From Rhodococcus opacus (GTDB taxonomy: Bacteria > Actinomycetota > Actinomycetes > Mycobacteriales > Mycobacteriaceae), in contig NZ_JAAXPA010000007.1 in assembly GCF_012396235.1 (NCBI RefSeq), positions 248,001 through 312,000 on the forward strand: 64,000 nt of DNA, read 5' to 3'. The notes under the pieces were generated by a model. That model had not been told where the DNA came from, searched no databases, and saw only the letters and a program-made list of their open reading frames with translations. Below, piece by piece: positions 49,469 to 58,466 of this stretch. The position numbers were made by a program, and so were the translations under genes. Positions within the stretch are counted from its first letter, which is position 1. Each line of letters starts with the position of its first letter.

Positions 49469-49797
49469 TGTCCAAGATCCTCAGCACCCACGTGCTCGAC
49501 GCCACCGACGGCACACCCGCGGCCGGGATGTTCGTTCACCTGCTGTCACCTGAACGCGACGTCATCGCGAGCGCGTCGACCGATGCGGACGGCCGGATCG
49601 CCGAGATCGCGCCGGAGGGTCTGATCGCGGCCACCTATTCGCTGGTCTTCGAGACCGGCGAGTACTTCGCCGCCCGCGGCCAGGAGACGTTCTACCCGGA
49701 GGTGTGCGTCACGTTCGTCCTCGACGACCCGCAGCGCGGTTACCACGTCCCGTTGCTGTTGTCCCCCTTCGCCTATTCCACCTACCGCGGGAGCTGA
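49468..49797 (+). CDS. uraH: 5-Hydroxyisourate hydrolase
   Basis: A 109-residue transthyretin-related protein. The N-terminal ILSTHVLDATDGTPAAGM supplies the active-site histidine, and the C-terminal YRGS tetrapeptide is the signature of HIU hydrolases rather than transthyretin. It converts 5-hydroxyisourate to OHCU. It shares its start with the uraD stop, and urate oxidase begins three bases downstream. Confidence 0.95.
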   Translation: MSKILSTHVLDATDGTPAAGMFVHLLSPERDVIASASTDADGRIAEIAPEGLIAATYSLVFETGEYFAARGQETFYPEVCVTFVLDDPQRGYHVPLLLSPFAYSTYRGS

Positions 49798-49800
49798 AGA

Positions 49801-50712
49801 ATGACCGACCTCACCGGCGCCATCGTCCTGGGCGACAACCAGTACGGCAAAGCCGAGAACCGCATCGTGCGGATCTACCGCGACACCCCCCGGCACGAGA
49901 TCCGGGACGTGAGCGTGTCGACCTGCCTACGCGGCGATTTCTCGGCGGCGCATCTCGCCGGCGACCAGAGTTCGGTGCTGCCCACCGACACCCAGAAGCA
50001 GACGGCGTACTCCTACGCGAAGGAGAAGGGCCTCGCCTCCATCGAGGAGTACGGGCTGACGCTGGCACGACATTTCGTGGACGACGTGGCCCCGGTCGAG
50101 GGCGCCCGCATCGAGATCGAGGAATACGCCTGGCAGCGCGCGGTGGTCGACGGAGCGGAACACGACCACACCTGGGTGCGCAAGGGTGAGGAGGTGCGCA
50201 CCGCGGCGATCACCGTCGACGCCGACGGCACGTGGGTGGTCGGCGGGCTGAAGGATCTGGTGATCCTCAAGTCCACGGGCAGTGAGTTCTTCGGATTCCT
50301 GAAGGACGAGTACACGATCCTCGAGGAGACCCACGACCGGGTGATGGCGACTTCGCTTGTCGTGCAATGGCGGTTCGTCACCACCGACGTCGACTGGAAC
50401 GGTGTCTACGCCGGCATCAAGGAGCAGATCGTCGCGACGTTCGCGACCGTCCACTCGCTCGCCCTGCAGCAGACGCTGTACGAGATCGGCAAGGCCATCC
50501 TCGAGCGCTACCCCGTGCTCGCGGAAGTGCGCCTGTCCGCGCCCAACAAGCACCACTTCGCCCACGATCTCGCCCGCTTCGGGGTGGAGAACGACAACGA
50601 GGTATTCCACGCCGCCGACCGCCCGTACGGCCTGATCCAGGCGACGGTGCAGCGGTCCGACGCTCCGGACGCCGGACCCGCGTGGTCGGCGTACGCGGGC
50701 TGGCTCAGCTGA
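49801..50712 (+). CDS. uox: Urate oxidase (uricase)
   Basis: A 303-residue cofactor-free uricase with two T-fold repeats. Catalytic lysine lies in NQYGKAENR, threonine in VLPTDTQKQT (near residue 62), and histidine in NKHHFAHDL (near 245). It oxidises urate to 5-hydroxyisourate. The stop overlaps the next start (TGATG). The order uraD-uraH-uox gives a complete urate to S-allantoin module. Confidence 0.95.
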   Translation: MTDLTGAIVLGDNQYGKAENRIVRIYRDTPRHEIRDVSVSTCLRGDFSAAHLAGDQSSVLPTDTQKQTAYSYAKEKGLASIEEYGLTLARHFVDDVAPVEGARIEIEEYAWQRAVVDGAEHDHTWVRKGEEVRTAAITVDADGTWVVGGLKDLVILKSTGSEFFGFLKDEYTILEETHDRVMATSLVVQWRFVTTDVDWNGVYAGIKEQIVATFATVHSLALQQTLYEIGKAILERYPVLAEVRLSAPNKHHFAHDLARFGVENDNEVFHAADRPYGLIQATVQRSDAPDAGPAWSAYAGWLS

Positions 50713-52079
50713 TGTCCGCCGGCCCGGCCACCGTCGTCGTCTCCGGTGCGCACGTCGCCACTGTCGACGCGGCGGGCACCGAGTACCCGGACGGTTACGT
50801 CGTCGTGCGGGGCAACCGCATCGTCGACGTCGGTGCCGGTCCCGCGCCGGTGATCGACGGCGCTCGGGTGGTCGACGGACGGGGTTGCCTGCTCACCCCC
50901 GGGCTGGTGAACACGCACCATCACCTGTACCAGTGGATCACCCGCGGGCTCGCCGCCGACGACACCCTGTTCGGCTGGCTGACCACCCTGTACCCGATCT
51001 GGGCGGGCATCGACGCCGACGCCGTCCGGACCGCGGCCACCGGAGGTCTCGCCTGGCTGGCGAAGCACGGATGCACGACCACGACGGACCACCACTACGT
51101 CGTGCCGCGCGACGGCGGCGACGTCTTCGGCGCCGAGATCGAGGCAGCGCAGACCGTCGGGCTCCGGTTCCACCCCAGCCGAGGGTCGATGGACCTCGGC
51201 CACAGTCAGGGCGGACTGCCACCGGATTCGGTGGTGGAGCGTCTCGAGGACGTCCTGAAGGGCACCCAGGACGTCATCGACCGCTGGCACGACCCGGCTC
51301 CCGACTCGATGCTGAGGATCGCGGTGGCGCCCTGCTCCCCGTTCTCCGTCACCGGCGACCTCCTGACCGAGGCCGCGGCCCTCGCCCGTTCCGCTGGCGT
51401 GCGACTTCACACCCATCTCGCGGAAACCCTTGACGAGCAGGACTTCTGCCACGAGCGGTTCGGCTGCACCCCGGTGCAGTACATGGAGCAACTCGGCTGG
51501 GTGGGCCCCGACGTCTGGTACGCGCATGCCGTCCACCTGGACGACGTCGCGATCGCCGCGATGGCAGGCACCGGAACCGGGGCAGCCCACTGCCCCACGT
51601 CCAATGCGCGCCTCGGCGCCGGGATCGCCCGCGCCAAGGACCTCCACGCGGCGGGGGTTCCTCTGGGGCTCGGCGTCGACGGCGCCGCCAGCAACGAGGC
51701 GTGCAACATGCTCGAGGAGGCCCGGCACGCCGTGCTGTTCGCGCGGGCCCGCGGCGGCCCGGGCGAGATGACGGTGCGCACCGCCCTCGAACTCGCCACG
51801 CGCGGCGGGGCCCGGGTCGTGGGCAGGGAGGACGAACTGGGCTCCCTCGAGCCCGGCAAACTGGCCGATCTCGCACTGTGGCGGGTCGATACCCTCGCAC
51901 ATTCCGGCATCACCGATCCGGTGGCCGCGCTCGTACTCGGAGTCACACCGCCGCTGGAGTTACTTCTGGTGAACGGGCGAGCGGTCGTCGAGCGTGGGAG
52001 AGTGATCACCGTGAACGAGGAGAACGTCGCCGCGGAGGTCGAGCAGGCCCACCGGGCCCTGGTGCGCAAGGCAGGATGA
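50712..52079 (+). CDS. 8-Oxoguanine deaminase-like amidohydrolase
   Basis: A 455-residue amidohydrolase. Metal ligands appear in GLVNTHHHLYQW (near residue 68), HTHLAETLDEQDF (near 236), YAHAVHLDD and GVDGAASNEACNM (near 324). FGCTPVQYMEQLGW is typical of the 8-oxoguanine deaminase/AtzA-like branch. It probably deaminates 8-oxoguanine to urate, or another amino-purine, and feeds the uricase next to it. It overlaps uox by one base and lies 4 bases before the xanthine dehydrogenase genes. Confidence 0.82.
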   Translation: MSAGPATVVVSGAHVATVDAAGTEYPDGYVVVRGNRIVDVGAGPAPVIDGARVVDGRGCLLTPGLVNTHHHLYQWITRGLAADDTLFGWLTTLYPIWAGIDADAVRTAATGGLAWLAKHGCTTTTDHHYVVPRDGGDVFGAEIEAAQTVGLRFHPSRGSMDLGHSQGGLPPDSVVERLEDVLKGTQDVIDRWHDPAPDSMLRIAVAPCSPFSVTGDLLTEAAALARSAGVRLHTHLAETLDEQDFCHERFGCTPVQYMEQLGWVGPDVWYAHAVHLDDVAIAAMAGTGTGAAHCPTSNARLGAGIARAKDLHAAGVPLGLGVDGAASNEACNMLEEARHAVLFARARGGPGEMTVRTALELATRGGARVVGREDELGSLEPGKLADLALWRVDTLAHSGITDPVAALVLGVTPPLELLLVNGRAVVERGRVITVNEENVAAEVEQAHRALVRKAG

Positions 52080-52083
52080 GTCG

Positions 52084-52893
52084 ATGGATCTGTCGTTCGT
52101 GACGGAACTCTCGGCCCCACGCAGCCGTGACGACCTACCCGCCCCGGAACCCGGAGCGGCGTTCCTGGCGGGCGGCACCTGGCTGCACTCGGAACCGCAG
52201 CCGACGATCACCCGGCTGGTGGACCTGACCACCCTCGACTGGCCTGCGATCACCGTCCACGACGACGGACTCGAGCTCGCCGCGACGTGCACCATCGAGA
52301 ATCTCTGCAACGCACCGCTTCCCGCCGAGTGGACGGCGACGAACCTGTTCCGGCCGTGCGCCGAGTCCCTCGTCGCGTCGTGGAAGATCTGGCACACCGC
52401 GACCGTCGGCGGCAACCTCGCGCTGGCGCTCCCGGCCGGGGCCATGATCACGCTGTGCTGCGCCCTCGACGCCGAACTCCTGCTCTGGACCGCCGACGGG
52501 GGTGAACGCCGAGTCCCGGTCGACCGATTCGTCACCGATCCCGGTCACACGGTACTCGGCGCCGGTGACCTGATCCGCAGCATCCACCTTCCCGCCACCG
52601 CATTGCGGGGCCGCACATCGCTGCGCAAGATCGCGTACTCACCGCTCGGACGGTCCGGCGCCCTGCTGGCCGGGCGTGTCGACGCGGACGGTTTCGCGCT
52701 GACCGTCACCGCGTCGACCGTCCGCCCGTTCGTCCTCCGCTTCCCCGCCGTTCCCGGCCCCGACGTGTTGAGCGAGTCTCTGTCGGAACGGATCTCCCCC
52801 GCCGACTACCTGACCGACGCGCACGGCGCCGCGGACTGGCGTCGGCACGTCACGGGAGTCCTCGCCGAGGAGATCAGGAGGGAGCTGGAATGA
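52084..52893 (+). CDS. xdhB: Xanthine dehydrogenase FAD-binding subunit
   Basis: A 269-residue FAD-binding subunit of the molybdopterin dehydrogenase type (GAAFLAGGTWLHSE near residue 25; IWHTATVGGNLALALPAGAMI near 105). A C-terminal CO-dehydrogenase flavoprotein-like domain follows (LRKIAYSPLGRSGALLAG). It passes electrons from the Fe-S clusters to NAD. Its end overlaps the large subunit by four bases (ATGA). Confidence 0.88.
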   Translation: MDLSFVTELSAPRSRDDLPAPEPGAAFLAGGTWLHSEPQPTITRLVDLTTLDWPAITVHDDGLELAATCTIENLCNAPLPAEWTATNLFRPCAESLVASWKIWHTATVGGNLALALPAGAMITLCCALDAELLLWTADGGERRVPVDRFVTDPGHTVLGAGDLIRSIHLPATALRGRTSLRKIAYSPLGRSGALLAGRVDADGFALTVTASTVRPFVLRFPAVPGPDVLSESLSERISPADYLTDAHGAADWRRHVTGVLAEEIRRELE

Positions 52894-55601
52894 AATTGAC
52901 GGTCGACGGACAGTCGGTGGATGCCGACCCACGGCCCGGTCAGTGCCTGCGCACCTTCCTGCGGGAACAGCAGCGGTTCGCGGTCAAGAAGGGCTGCGAC
53001 GCCGGCGATTGCGGCGCCTGTTCCGTACTGCTCGACGGCGCTCCGGTGCACTCGTGTGTGGTGCCGGCGCATCGCGCCGAGAACCGTGAGGTGACCACCG
53101 CGGCCGGGCTCGGCAGTCCCGATCGACTCCACCCCGTGCAGCAGCAGTTCGTCGATGCGGCCGGCTTCCAGTGCGGGTTCTGCACACCCGGGATCGTCGT
53201 GACCGCGTCCGCGCTCGACTCCGAACAACGCGCCGACCTGCCGCGCTCACTGAAGGGGAATCTGTGCCGCTGCACCGGCTATCGCGCCATTCGCGACGCC
53301 GTCGGTGGCGTGTGCACCACCGAATCGGACAGTGCCGGTGAGTCGTTCGGCCGCTCCATTCCCGCGCCTGCCGCCACCCGGGTGGTGTGCGGCGCCGAAC
53401 CCTACACCCTCGACCTGGCCGTCGAGGGCCTGACGCACATCCAGATCCTCGGCAGCCCGCACGCGCACGCCCGCATCACCCGACTCGACACGTCCGCCGC
53501 GGAGAGGCTGCCCGGCGTCCACGCGGTGCTCACCCACCGGGACAGTCCCGACGTCGCCTTCTCCACGGCCCGCCACGAGTTCCGCACCGACGACCCCGAC
53601 GACACCTACGTATTCGACACGATCCTCCGGTTCCGGGGGCAGCGTGTCGCGGCCGTCGTCGCGGACTCCGTCGACATCGCCCGGCGCGCAGTGGAACTGA
53701 TCGACGTGGAGTACGAAGTGCTGGAACCGGTCTTCGATCCCGACCTGGCACGCCGTCCCGGTGCACCCCTGCTGCACGGTGACAAGGGCGCCGATTCCCG
53801 GATCGCGGACCCGTCCCGGAACCTGGTGGCCGAGGTCCACGGCGAAGTCGGCGACCTCGGCGGCGGACTCGCGGTGGCGCGGGACACGGGTGCCGTGGTG
53901 GAGGGTACGTGGCAGACGCAACGCGTGCAGCACGCGCATCTCGAAACCCACTCGGCCATCGGCTGGCTCGACTCCGACGGGCGGCTCACCCTCCGCAGCA
54001 GTACCCAGGTGCCCTTCCTCGTCCGCGACGAACTCGCCCACCTGTTCTCGCTCGACCGCTCGCAGGTCCGGGTGTTCACCGCCCGCATCGGGGGCGGCTT
54101 CGGCGCCAAGCAGGAAATGCTGGTGGAGGATCTCGTCGCTCTCGCCGTTCTGCGCACCGGCAGACCGGTGCAGTACGAGTTCACCCGCTCCGACCAGTTC
54201 ACGATCGCCCCGTGCCGGCATCCCATGCGGGTGTCGGTGAAGGTCGGCGCCGACGGCGACGGAAAGCTGACGGCGCTCGCCGTCGACGTGCTCTCGGACG
54301 CCGGGGCGTACGGAAACCATTCGGTGGGCGTGATGTTCCACGGCTGCAGCGAATCCGTTGCGCTGTACCGGTCGCCGAACAAGCGGGTGGACGCCCAGGC
54401 CGTCTACACCAACAACCTGCCATCCGGGGCCTTCCGCGGCTACGGTCTGGGCCAGGTCATCTTCGCGGTGGAATCCGCGCTCGATCAGCTGGCGACGCAG
54501 CTGGGCATCGATCCGTTCGAACTGCGCCGGCGCAACGTGGTCGTTCCGGGTGACGACTTCGTCGACTTCGAGGTGGAGCACGGCGACCTCACGTACGGCA
54601 GCTACGGACTCGACCAGTGCCTCGACCTGGCGGAGGCCGCACTGCGCCGCGGCAACGACGTGCGCCCGCCGGACGGCCCGCAGTGGCGGGTCGGTGAGGG
54701 CATGGCGGCGTCCATGATCGCGACCATTCCGCCGCGGGGGCACTTCGCGGACGTGTCCTGCACCCTCGTCGAGGGCGGCCGGTACGAACTTCGGGTGGGC
54801 ACCGCGGAGTTCGGCAACGGCACCACCACCGTGCACGCCCAGCTCGCCGCGTCCGCGCTGGGCACCACCGCCGACCGGATCACCGTGCTGCAATCCGACA
54901 CCGACGTCGCCGGGCACGACACCGGCGCATTCGGTTCGGCAGGCACGGTGGTCGCGGGGAAGGCGGTACATCTTGCGGGAACCCGATTGCGGGAACAGCT
55001 GTTCGAGGTCGCCCGCCGCGTCGCGGGTGCCGCCGAGGACGCCGACTGCGCGCTGACACCCGACGCGGTCGAGGTCGCCGGACGGGTCGTCGAACTCGAC
55101 AAGCTGGTGCCCGAGGGACCGATCCGCGCCGAGGGCAGGCACGACGGCACCCCCCGCTCGGTGGTCTTCAACGTGCACGCGTTCCGGGTGGCGGTCGACA
55201 CCGTCACCGGGGAGGTCCGAATCCTGCAGTCCATCCAGGCGGCGGATGCCGGCACGGTCCTCAACCCGCAGCAGTGCCGCGGGCAGGTCGAGGGCGGCGT
55301 CGCGCAGGCGATCGGCAGCGCACTGTACGAGGAGATCCTCCTCGACGGCGCCGGGACGGTGCTCAACCCGCAGCTCCGGAATTACCACATCCCGCAGCTC
55401 GTAGACGTGCCGGACACCGAGGTCTACTTCGCGGACACCTACGACGAACTGGGCCCGCACGGCGCCAAGTCGATGAGCGAGTCCCCGTACAACCCGGTCG
55501 CCCCCGCCCTGGCCAACGCGATCGCGGACGCCACCGGTGCCCGGCTTCGTCGGATCCCGATGACCCCGGCCGCCGTCTGGCGTGCGCTCCCGCGCCCGTG
55601 A
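52890..55601 (+). CDS. Xanthine dehydrogenase, fused 2Fe-2S and molybdenum subunit
   Basis: A 903-residue fusion. Residues 1-150 are the two 2Fe-2S domains (C36, C41, C44, C56; then QCGFCTPG and CRCTGY). From about residue 165 the molybdopterin-binding domains follow: GGGFGAKQE, NNLPSGAFRGYG, GNGTTTVHAQLA and near the end KSMSESPYNPVAP, which keeps the expected active-site glutamate. It oxidises hypoxanthine and xanthine to urate. Fusion of the Fe-S and Mo parts with a separate FAD subunit is an uncommon arrangement. The stop codon lies within the palindrome at 55592. Confidence 0.88.
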   Translation: MKLTVDGQSVDADPRPGQCLRTFLREQQRFAVKKGCDAGDCGACSVLLDGAPVHSCVVPAHRAENREVTTAAGLGSPDRLHPVQQQFVDAAGFQCGFCTPGIVVTASALDSEQRADLPRSLKGNLCRCTGYRAIRDAVGGVCTTESDSAGESFGRSIPAPAATRVVCGAEPYTLDLAVEGLTHIQILGSPHAHARITRLDTSAAERLPGVHAVLTHRDSPDVAFSTARHEFRTDDPDDTYVFDTILRFRGQRVAAVVADSVDIARRAVELIDVEYEVLEPVFDPDLARRPGAPLLHGDKGADSRIADPSRNLVAEVHGEVGDLGGGLAVARDTGAVVEGTWQTQRVQHAHLETHSAIGWLDSDGRLTLRSSTQVPFLVRDELAHLFSLDRSQVRVFTARIGGGFGAKQEMLVEDLVALAVLRTGRPVQYEFTRSDQFTIAPCRHPMRVSVKVGADGDGKLTALAVDVLSDAGAYGNHSVGVMFHGCSESVALYRSPNKRVDAQAVYTNNLPSGAFRGYGLGQVIFAVESALDQLATQLGIDPFELRRRNVVVPGDDFVDFEVEHGDLTYGSYGLDQCLDLAEAALRRGNDVRPPDGPQWRVGEGMAASMIATIPPRGHFADVSCTLVEGGRYELRVGTAEFGNGTTTVHAQLAASALGTTADRITVLQSDTDVAGHDTGAFGSAGTVVAGKAVHLAGTRLREQLFEVARRVAGAAEDADCALTPDAVEVAGRVVELDKLVPEGPIRAEGRHDGTPRSVVFNVHAFRVAVDTVTGEVRILQSIQAADAGTVLNPQQCRGQVEGGVAQAIGSALYEEILLDGAGTVLNPQLRNYHIPQLVDVPDTEVYFADTYDELGPHGAKSMSESPYNPVAPALANAIADATGARLRRIPMTPAAVWRALPRP

Positions 55602-55643
55602 GTACTTATTAACGTCCCGCGGTTAATAAGTACTCACGGGCGC
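55592..55643. repeat. Repeated long palindrome, copy 3 (bidirectional terminator-like)
   Basis: Two perfect 22-bp arms (55592-55613 and 55622-55643) around an 8-base loop. The core is CCCGTGAGTACTTATTAAC. The TGA of the xanthine dehydrogenase (55599-55601) and that of the convergent Nudix gene (55634-55636) both sit at the equivalent position in the two arms, so the element supplies both stops. Confidence 0.88.
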
Positions 55644-56098
55644 CGAAGGCGCAAGGCTCTTACTATCGGACGCTGCCCCTTGACCAGCTTCGTCTCGGCG
55701 ACGCTCGCCGGGAACCAGCGGGCGTCGTCGACCTCGGGGAACTGCTGAAACTTCCCCGACCGCGGCGGCCACTCCAGCTCGAACGTGTTGCTCTCGACGA
55801 ACGTGACGTCCTCGCTCACCTCCGCCGCATAGACGGTGATCAGCTTGCGTGAGGGCTGCCGGAATTCGCCGAGTAACTCGTACTCGACGGCAGGCGGCGG
55901 CGCGCCGATCTCTTCCTCGAATTCGCGCAGCGCGGCCGCGTAGGGATCCTCGCCCTCGGCGTATTCCCCCTTGGGGATCGACCACGCGGCCTCGTCCTTG
56001 CGCGCCCAGAACGGGCCGCCCATGTGCACGAGCCACAACTGGAGCACTCCCGCATCGTCGGTGCGATACAGGAGTACTCCAGCGCTGGTGACGGTCAT
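55634..56098 (-). CDS. Nudix hydrolase
   Basis: A 154-residue Nudix protein. The Nudix box is GEYAEGEDPYAAALREFEEE followed by IGA (residues 44-66). SAGVLLYRTDDAGVLQLWLVHMGGPFWARKDEAAWSIP, split before the box, resembles the NTP- and diadenosine-polyphosphate-type branch. Substrates could be oxidised nucleotides or Ap4A. It is convergent with the purine operon, and lies 9 bases downstream of the ndh gene on the same strand. Confidence 0.85.
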   Translation of the reverse strand: MTVTSAGVLLYRTDDAGVLQLWLVHMGGPFWARKDEAAWSIPKGEYAEGEDPYAAALREFEEEIGAPPPAVEYELLGEFRQPSRKLITVYAAEVSEDVTFVESNTFELEWPPRSGKFQQFPEVDDARWFPASVAETKLVKGQRPIVRALRLRRP

Positions 56099-56107
56099 CG
56101 ACCGATG

Positions 56108-57412
56108 TTAGGCCGCGGCACCCTCTCGCTGCTCGGTCAGTTCGGCGGGGTCGATCTCCTGGGCGTAGTGGAAGTGCGGGCGGCGGTGTCCGAGGAACGA
56201 ACCGCACCACGACATCACCGCGACGTACCGGTTGCGGAATCCGACCAGGTAGACGAGGTGCACGGCGAGCCACAGGAACCAGGCGAGTACACCGGTCAGC
56301 TCGACCTTGCCGACGCGGGTGATCGCACGGAACCGGTTGATGATCGCCATGCTGCCCTTGTCGCGGTACGTGAACGGCGTTCCGAGGGCGCGTTTCCCGG
56401 TGATGATGGCCGCGACGTGCCGTCCACCCTGCATCGCGAACGGCGACTGGGCGGGCAGGTTGTTCAGCGAGGCCATGTCGCCGATTGCGAAGACGTCGTC
56501 GTAGCGGCCCACCGTGAGGTCCTCGTCGACCAGCAGGCGCCCGCCGCGGCCGGTCTCACAGCCGGTCCGGTCCGCCAGCACGGCGGCGAAGTCGTTGGCC
56601 TGGATGCCGGCCGACCAGATGATCGTGTCGGCCGTGAGGCGCTTCTCGAAACCGGCGCTCGGCGACGACAGCGTGGCACCGTGTTCGTCGATGTCGGTGA
56701 CCATCGTGCCGAGCACCACCTCGACACCCGCCTTCTCCAGCGAGTCCTGCGTGTACTTGCTGAGCTTGCCGCCGAAGACCGGCAGCGTCTCGTTCGCACC
56801 CTCGACGAGGGTGACGGTGACGTCTTCGGACGTGATGTCGCGGAGCGACTTCTCGAAGTAGCGGCCCGCCAGTTCCTTGATCTGACCTGCCAGTTCGACA
56901 CCGGTCGGACCGGCACCGATCACGATGAAGTGCAGCAGGTCGCGGCGACGCTCCGGGTCGGAGGTGGTGTGCGCCTCCTCGAAGCAGCGGACGATCTGGC
57001 GGCGCAGCCGGTCGGCGTCGGCGACGGTCTTGAGCGCGTACGTGACCTCGGCGAACTCGTCGTGGCCGAAGTAGGCCTGCCGGGCGCCCGTCGCGGCGAT
57101 CAGGCTGTCGTAACCGATCGTGTGGCTCACCCCGCCGGCCTCGTAGACGACCTGCTTCTTGTCCGGGTCGACGTCGACGACGCGGCCGAGCCGGACGTCA
57201 CCGCTGGGGTATTTGGCGAGGATCGCGCGGATGGACGGGGCGATCTCGCCGGGCGAGATGACACCGGTTGCGACCTGGTACAGAAGGGGCTGGAACAGAT
57301 GCTCGGTGGTCTCGGAAATCAGCACGAACGGCGTGCCTGCCTTGCCGAGCTTCTTCGCCGCCGCGAGGGCGCCGAATCCCGATCCCACGATGACGACCTG
57401 TGTGCGATCCAC
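56108..57412 (-). CDS. ndh: Type II NADH dehydrogenase
   Basis: A 434-residue NDH-2. It has an FAD fold (VVIVGSGFGALAAAKKL), HLFQPLLYQVATG, the NAD fold VIGAGPTGVELAGQI near residue 170, and a C-terminal membrane segment in GVLAWFLWLAVHLVYLVGF. It moves electrons from NADH to menaquinone at the membrane. Start GTG 57412 has AGGAGG upstream. It is divergent from a LysR gene. It is closely similar in plan to the protein at 8573-9955. Confidence 0.88.
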   Translation of the reverse strand: MDRTQVVIVGSGFGALAAAKKLGKAGTPFVLISETTEHLFQPLLYQVATGVISPGEIAPSIRAILAKYPSGDVRLGRVVDVDPDKKQVVYEAGGVSHTIGYDSLIAATGARQAYFGHDEFAEVTYALKTVADADRLRRQIVRCFEEAHTTSDPERRRDLLHFIVIGAGPTGVELAGQIKELAGRYFEKSLRDITSEDVTVTLVEGANETLPVFGGKLSKYTQDSLEKAGVEVVLGTMVTDIDEHGATLSSPSAGFEKRLTADTIIWSAGIQANDFAAVLADRTGCETGRGGRLLVDEDLTVGRYDDVFAIGDMASLNNLPAQSPFAMQGGRHVAAIITGKRALGTPFTYRDKGSMAIINRFRAITRVGKVELTGVLAWFLWLAVHLVYLVGFRNRYVAVMSWCGSFLGHRRPHFHYAQEIDPAELTEQREGAAA

Positions 57413-57505
57413 CGAAAACCTCCTACTGCTTCTGGCGTCTACTTAGCGCCGCGTATGAGCTCCACATTAGGGATCGACCATTGTTAATCGCCAGTAAGCT
57501 GGGGA

Positions 57506-57529
57506 AATCGAAATTGTGTTATCTCGATT
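57506..57529. promoter_or_regulatory. Candidate LysR operator between ndh and lysR
   Basis: AATCGA (57506-57511) and TCGATT (57524-57529) form an inverted repeat with a 12-base AT-rich spacer, about 40 bases upstream of the LysR ATG. The layout suits a LysR T-N11-A type site. Confidence 0.35.
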
Positions 57530-57566
57530 GCTCATAAGTCTTCACGGAAGGACGTAACCTCAGGTC

Positions 57567-58466
57567 ATGGAGTTCCGACAGCTTCGCTACTTCCTCGCGG
57601 TCGGCGAGGAGGGCAGTTTCTCGCGGGCGGCGCAACGCTGCTTCATCTCCCAGTCGGCGATCAGCCACCAGATCGCGAAGCTCGAACACGAGTTGGGCAC
57701 CACCCTCCTGGAGCGGTCGACGCGCGCCACGCGGCTGACCGCGGCAGGCGAACGGCTGATGCCCATCGCGGCCGAGATGATGGGCCTCGAGGCCCGCGCG
57801 CTGTCGGTGGGACTCGATCCCCGCAACCGGCTCCGCATCAGCGCGAGCATGAGCTTCGCAACCCAGAGCCTCGAGGCGATATCCACTGTCCGCGAAGACT
57901 TCCCGCAGCTCGACATCGAATTCGTCATCAAGGACTTCACCGACCGGATGACCGCGGTCGCGTCGGGGGACGCCGATCTCGCGCTCATTCGCGGCGGCGT
58001 CGACCGGCCCGGGCTCGAAACGGTGGAATTCGGGCTCGAGGACCTGGTGATCGTGACGTCGAGCAAACACCCGCTGGCGGGGGTCTCGACCGTCGACCTG
58101 AGCGAACTGGCGCCGTACCCCCTGCTGCTCCCGCCACGCAGCAGTCAGATCCTGATCCACACCGTCGTCGAGGACGCGTTTCGGCAGGTCGGGCAGCGGG
58201 TCATGCTCGGACCGTCGATCCCCAGCGACCACACCGCCACCCTCGATGTCCTCACGACCCCGCGGTCGTGGACGGTGCTGTATGCCGACACGGCCGACGC
58301 GACTCCCCGCCGCGGGCTGAGCTTCCTGCGCGAGGCGCACGACCGGCTGCGCATCCCGGTGTGCGGGGTCGTCCGGAGCGGAACGGCGACGAGACCCGAA
58401 CTCACCCACCTGTTCCGCGCGCTGGCGCAGTCGATCGCCGGGTCCGGCGGGTCGGCCGAAGCCTAG
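57567..58466 (+). CDS. LysR-family transcriptional regulator
   Basis: A 299-residue LysR protein. The N-terminal winged helix is EFRQLRYFLAVGEEGSFSRAAQRCFISQSAISHQIAKLE (residues 2-40), followed by the effector-binding domain with LDIEFVIKDFTDRM and DLVIVTSSKHPLAG. It is divergent from ndh, 154 bases away, and its end overlaps the convergent alpha/beta hydrolase by four bases. It may govern ndh, the downstream oxygenase or both; the effector is unknown. Confidence 0.85.
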   Translation: MEFRQLRYFLAVGEEGSFSRAAQRCFISQSAISHQIAKLEHELGTTLLERSTRATRLTAAGERLMPIAAEMMGLEARALSVGLDPRNRLRISASMSFATQSLEAISTVREDFPQLDIEFVIKDFTDRMTAVASGDADLALIRGGVDRPGLETVEFGLEDLVIVTSSKHPLAGVSTVDLSELAPYPLLLPPRSSQILIHTVVEDAFRQVGQRVMLGPSIPSDHTATLDVLTTPRSWTVLYADTADATPRRGLSFLREAHDRLRIPVCGVVRSGTATRPELTHLFRALAQSIAGSGGSAEA

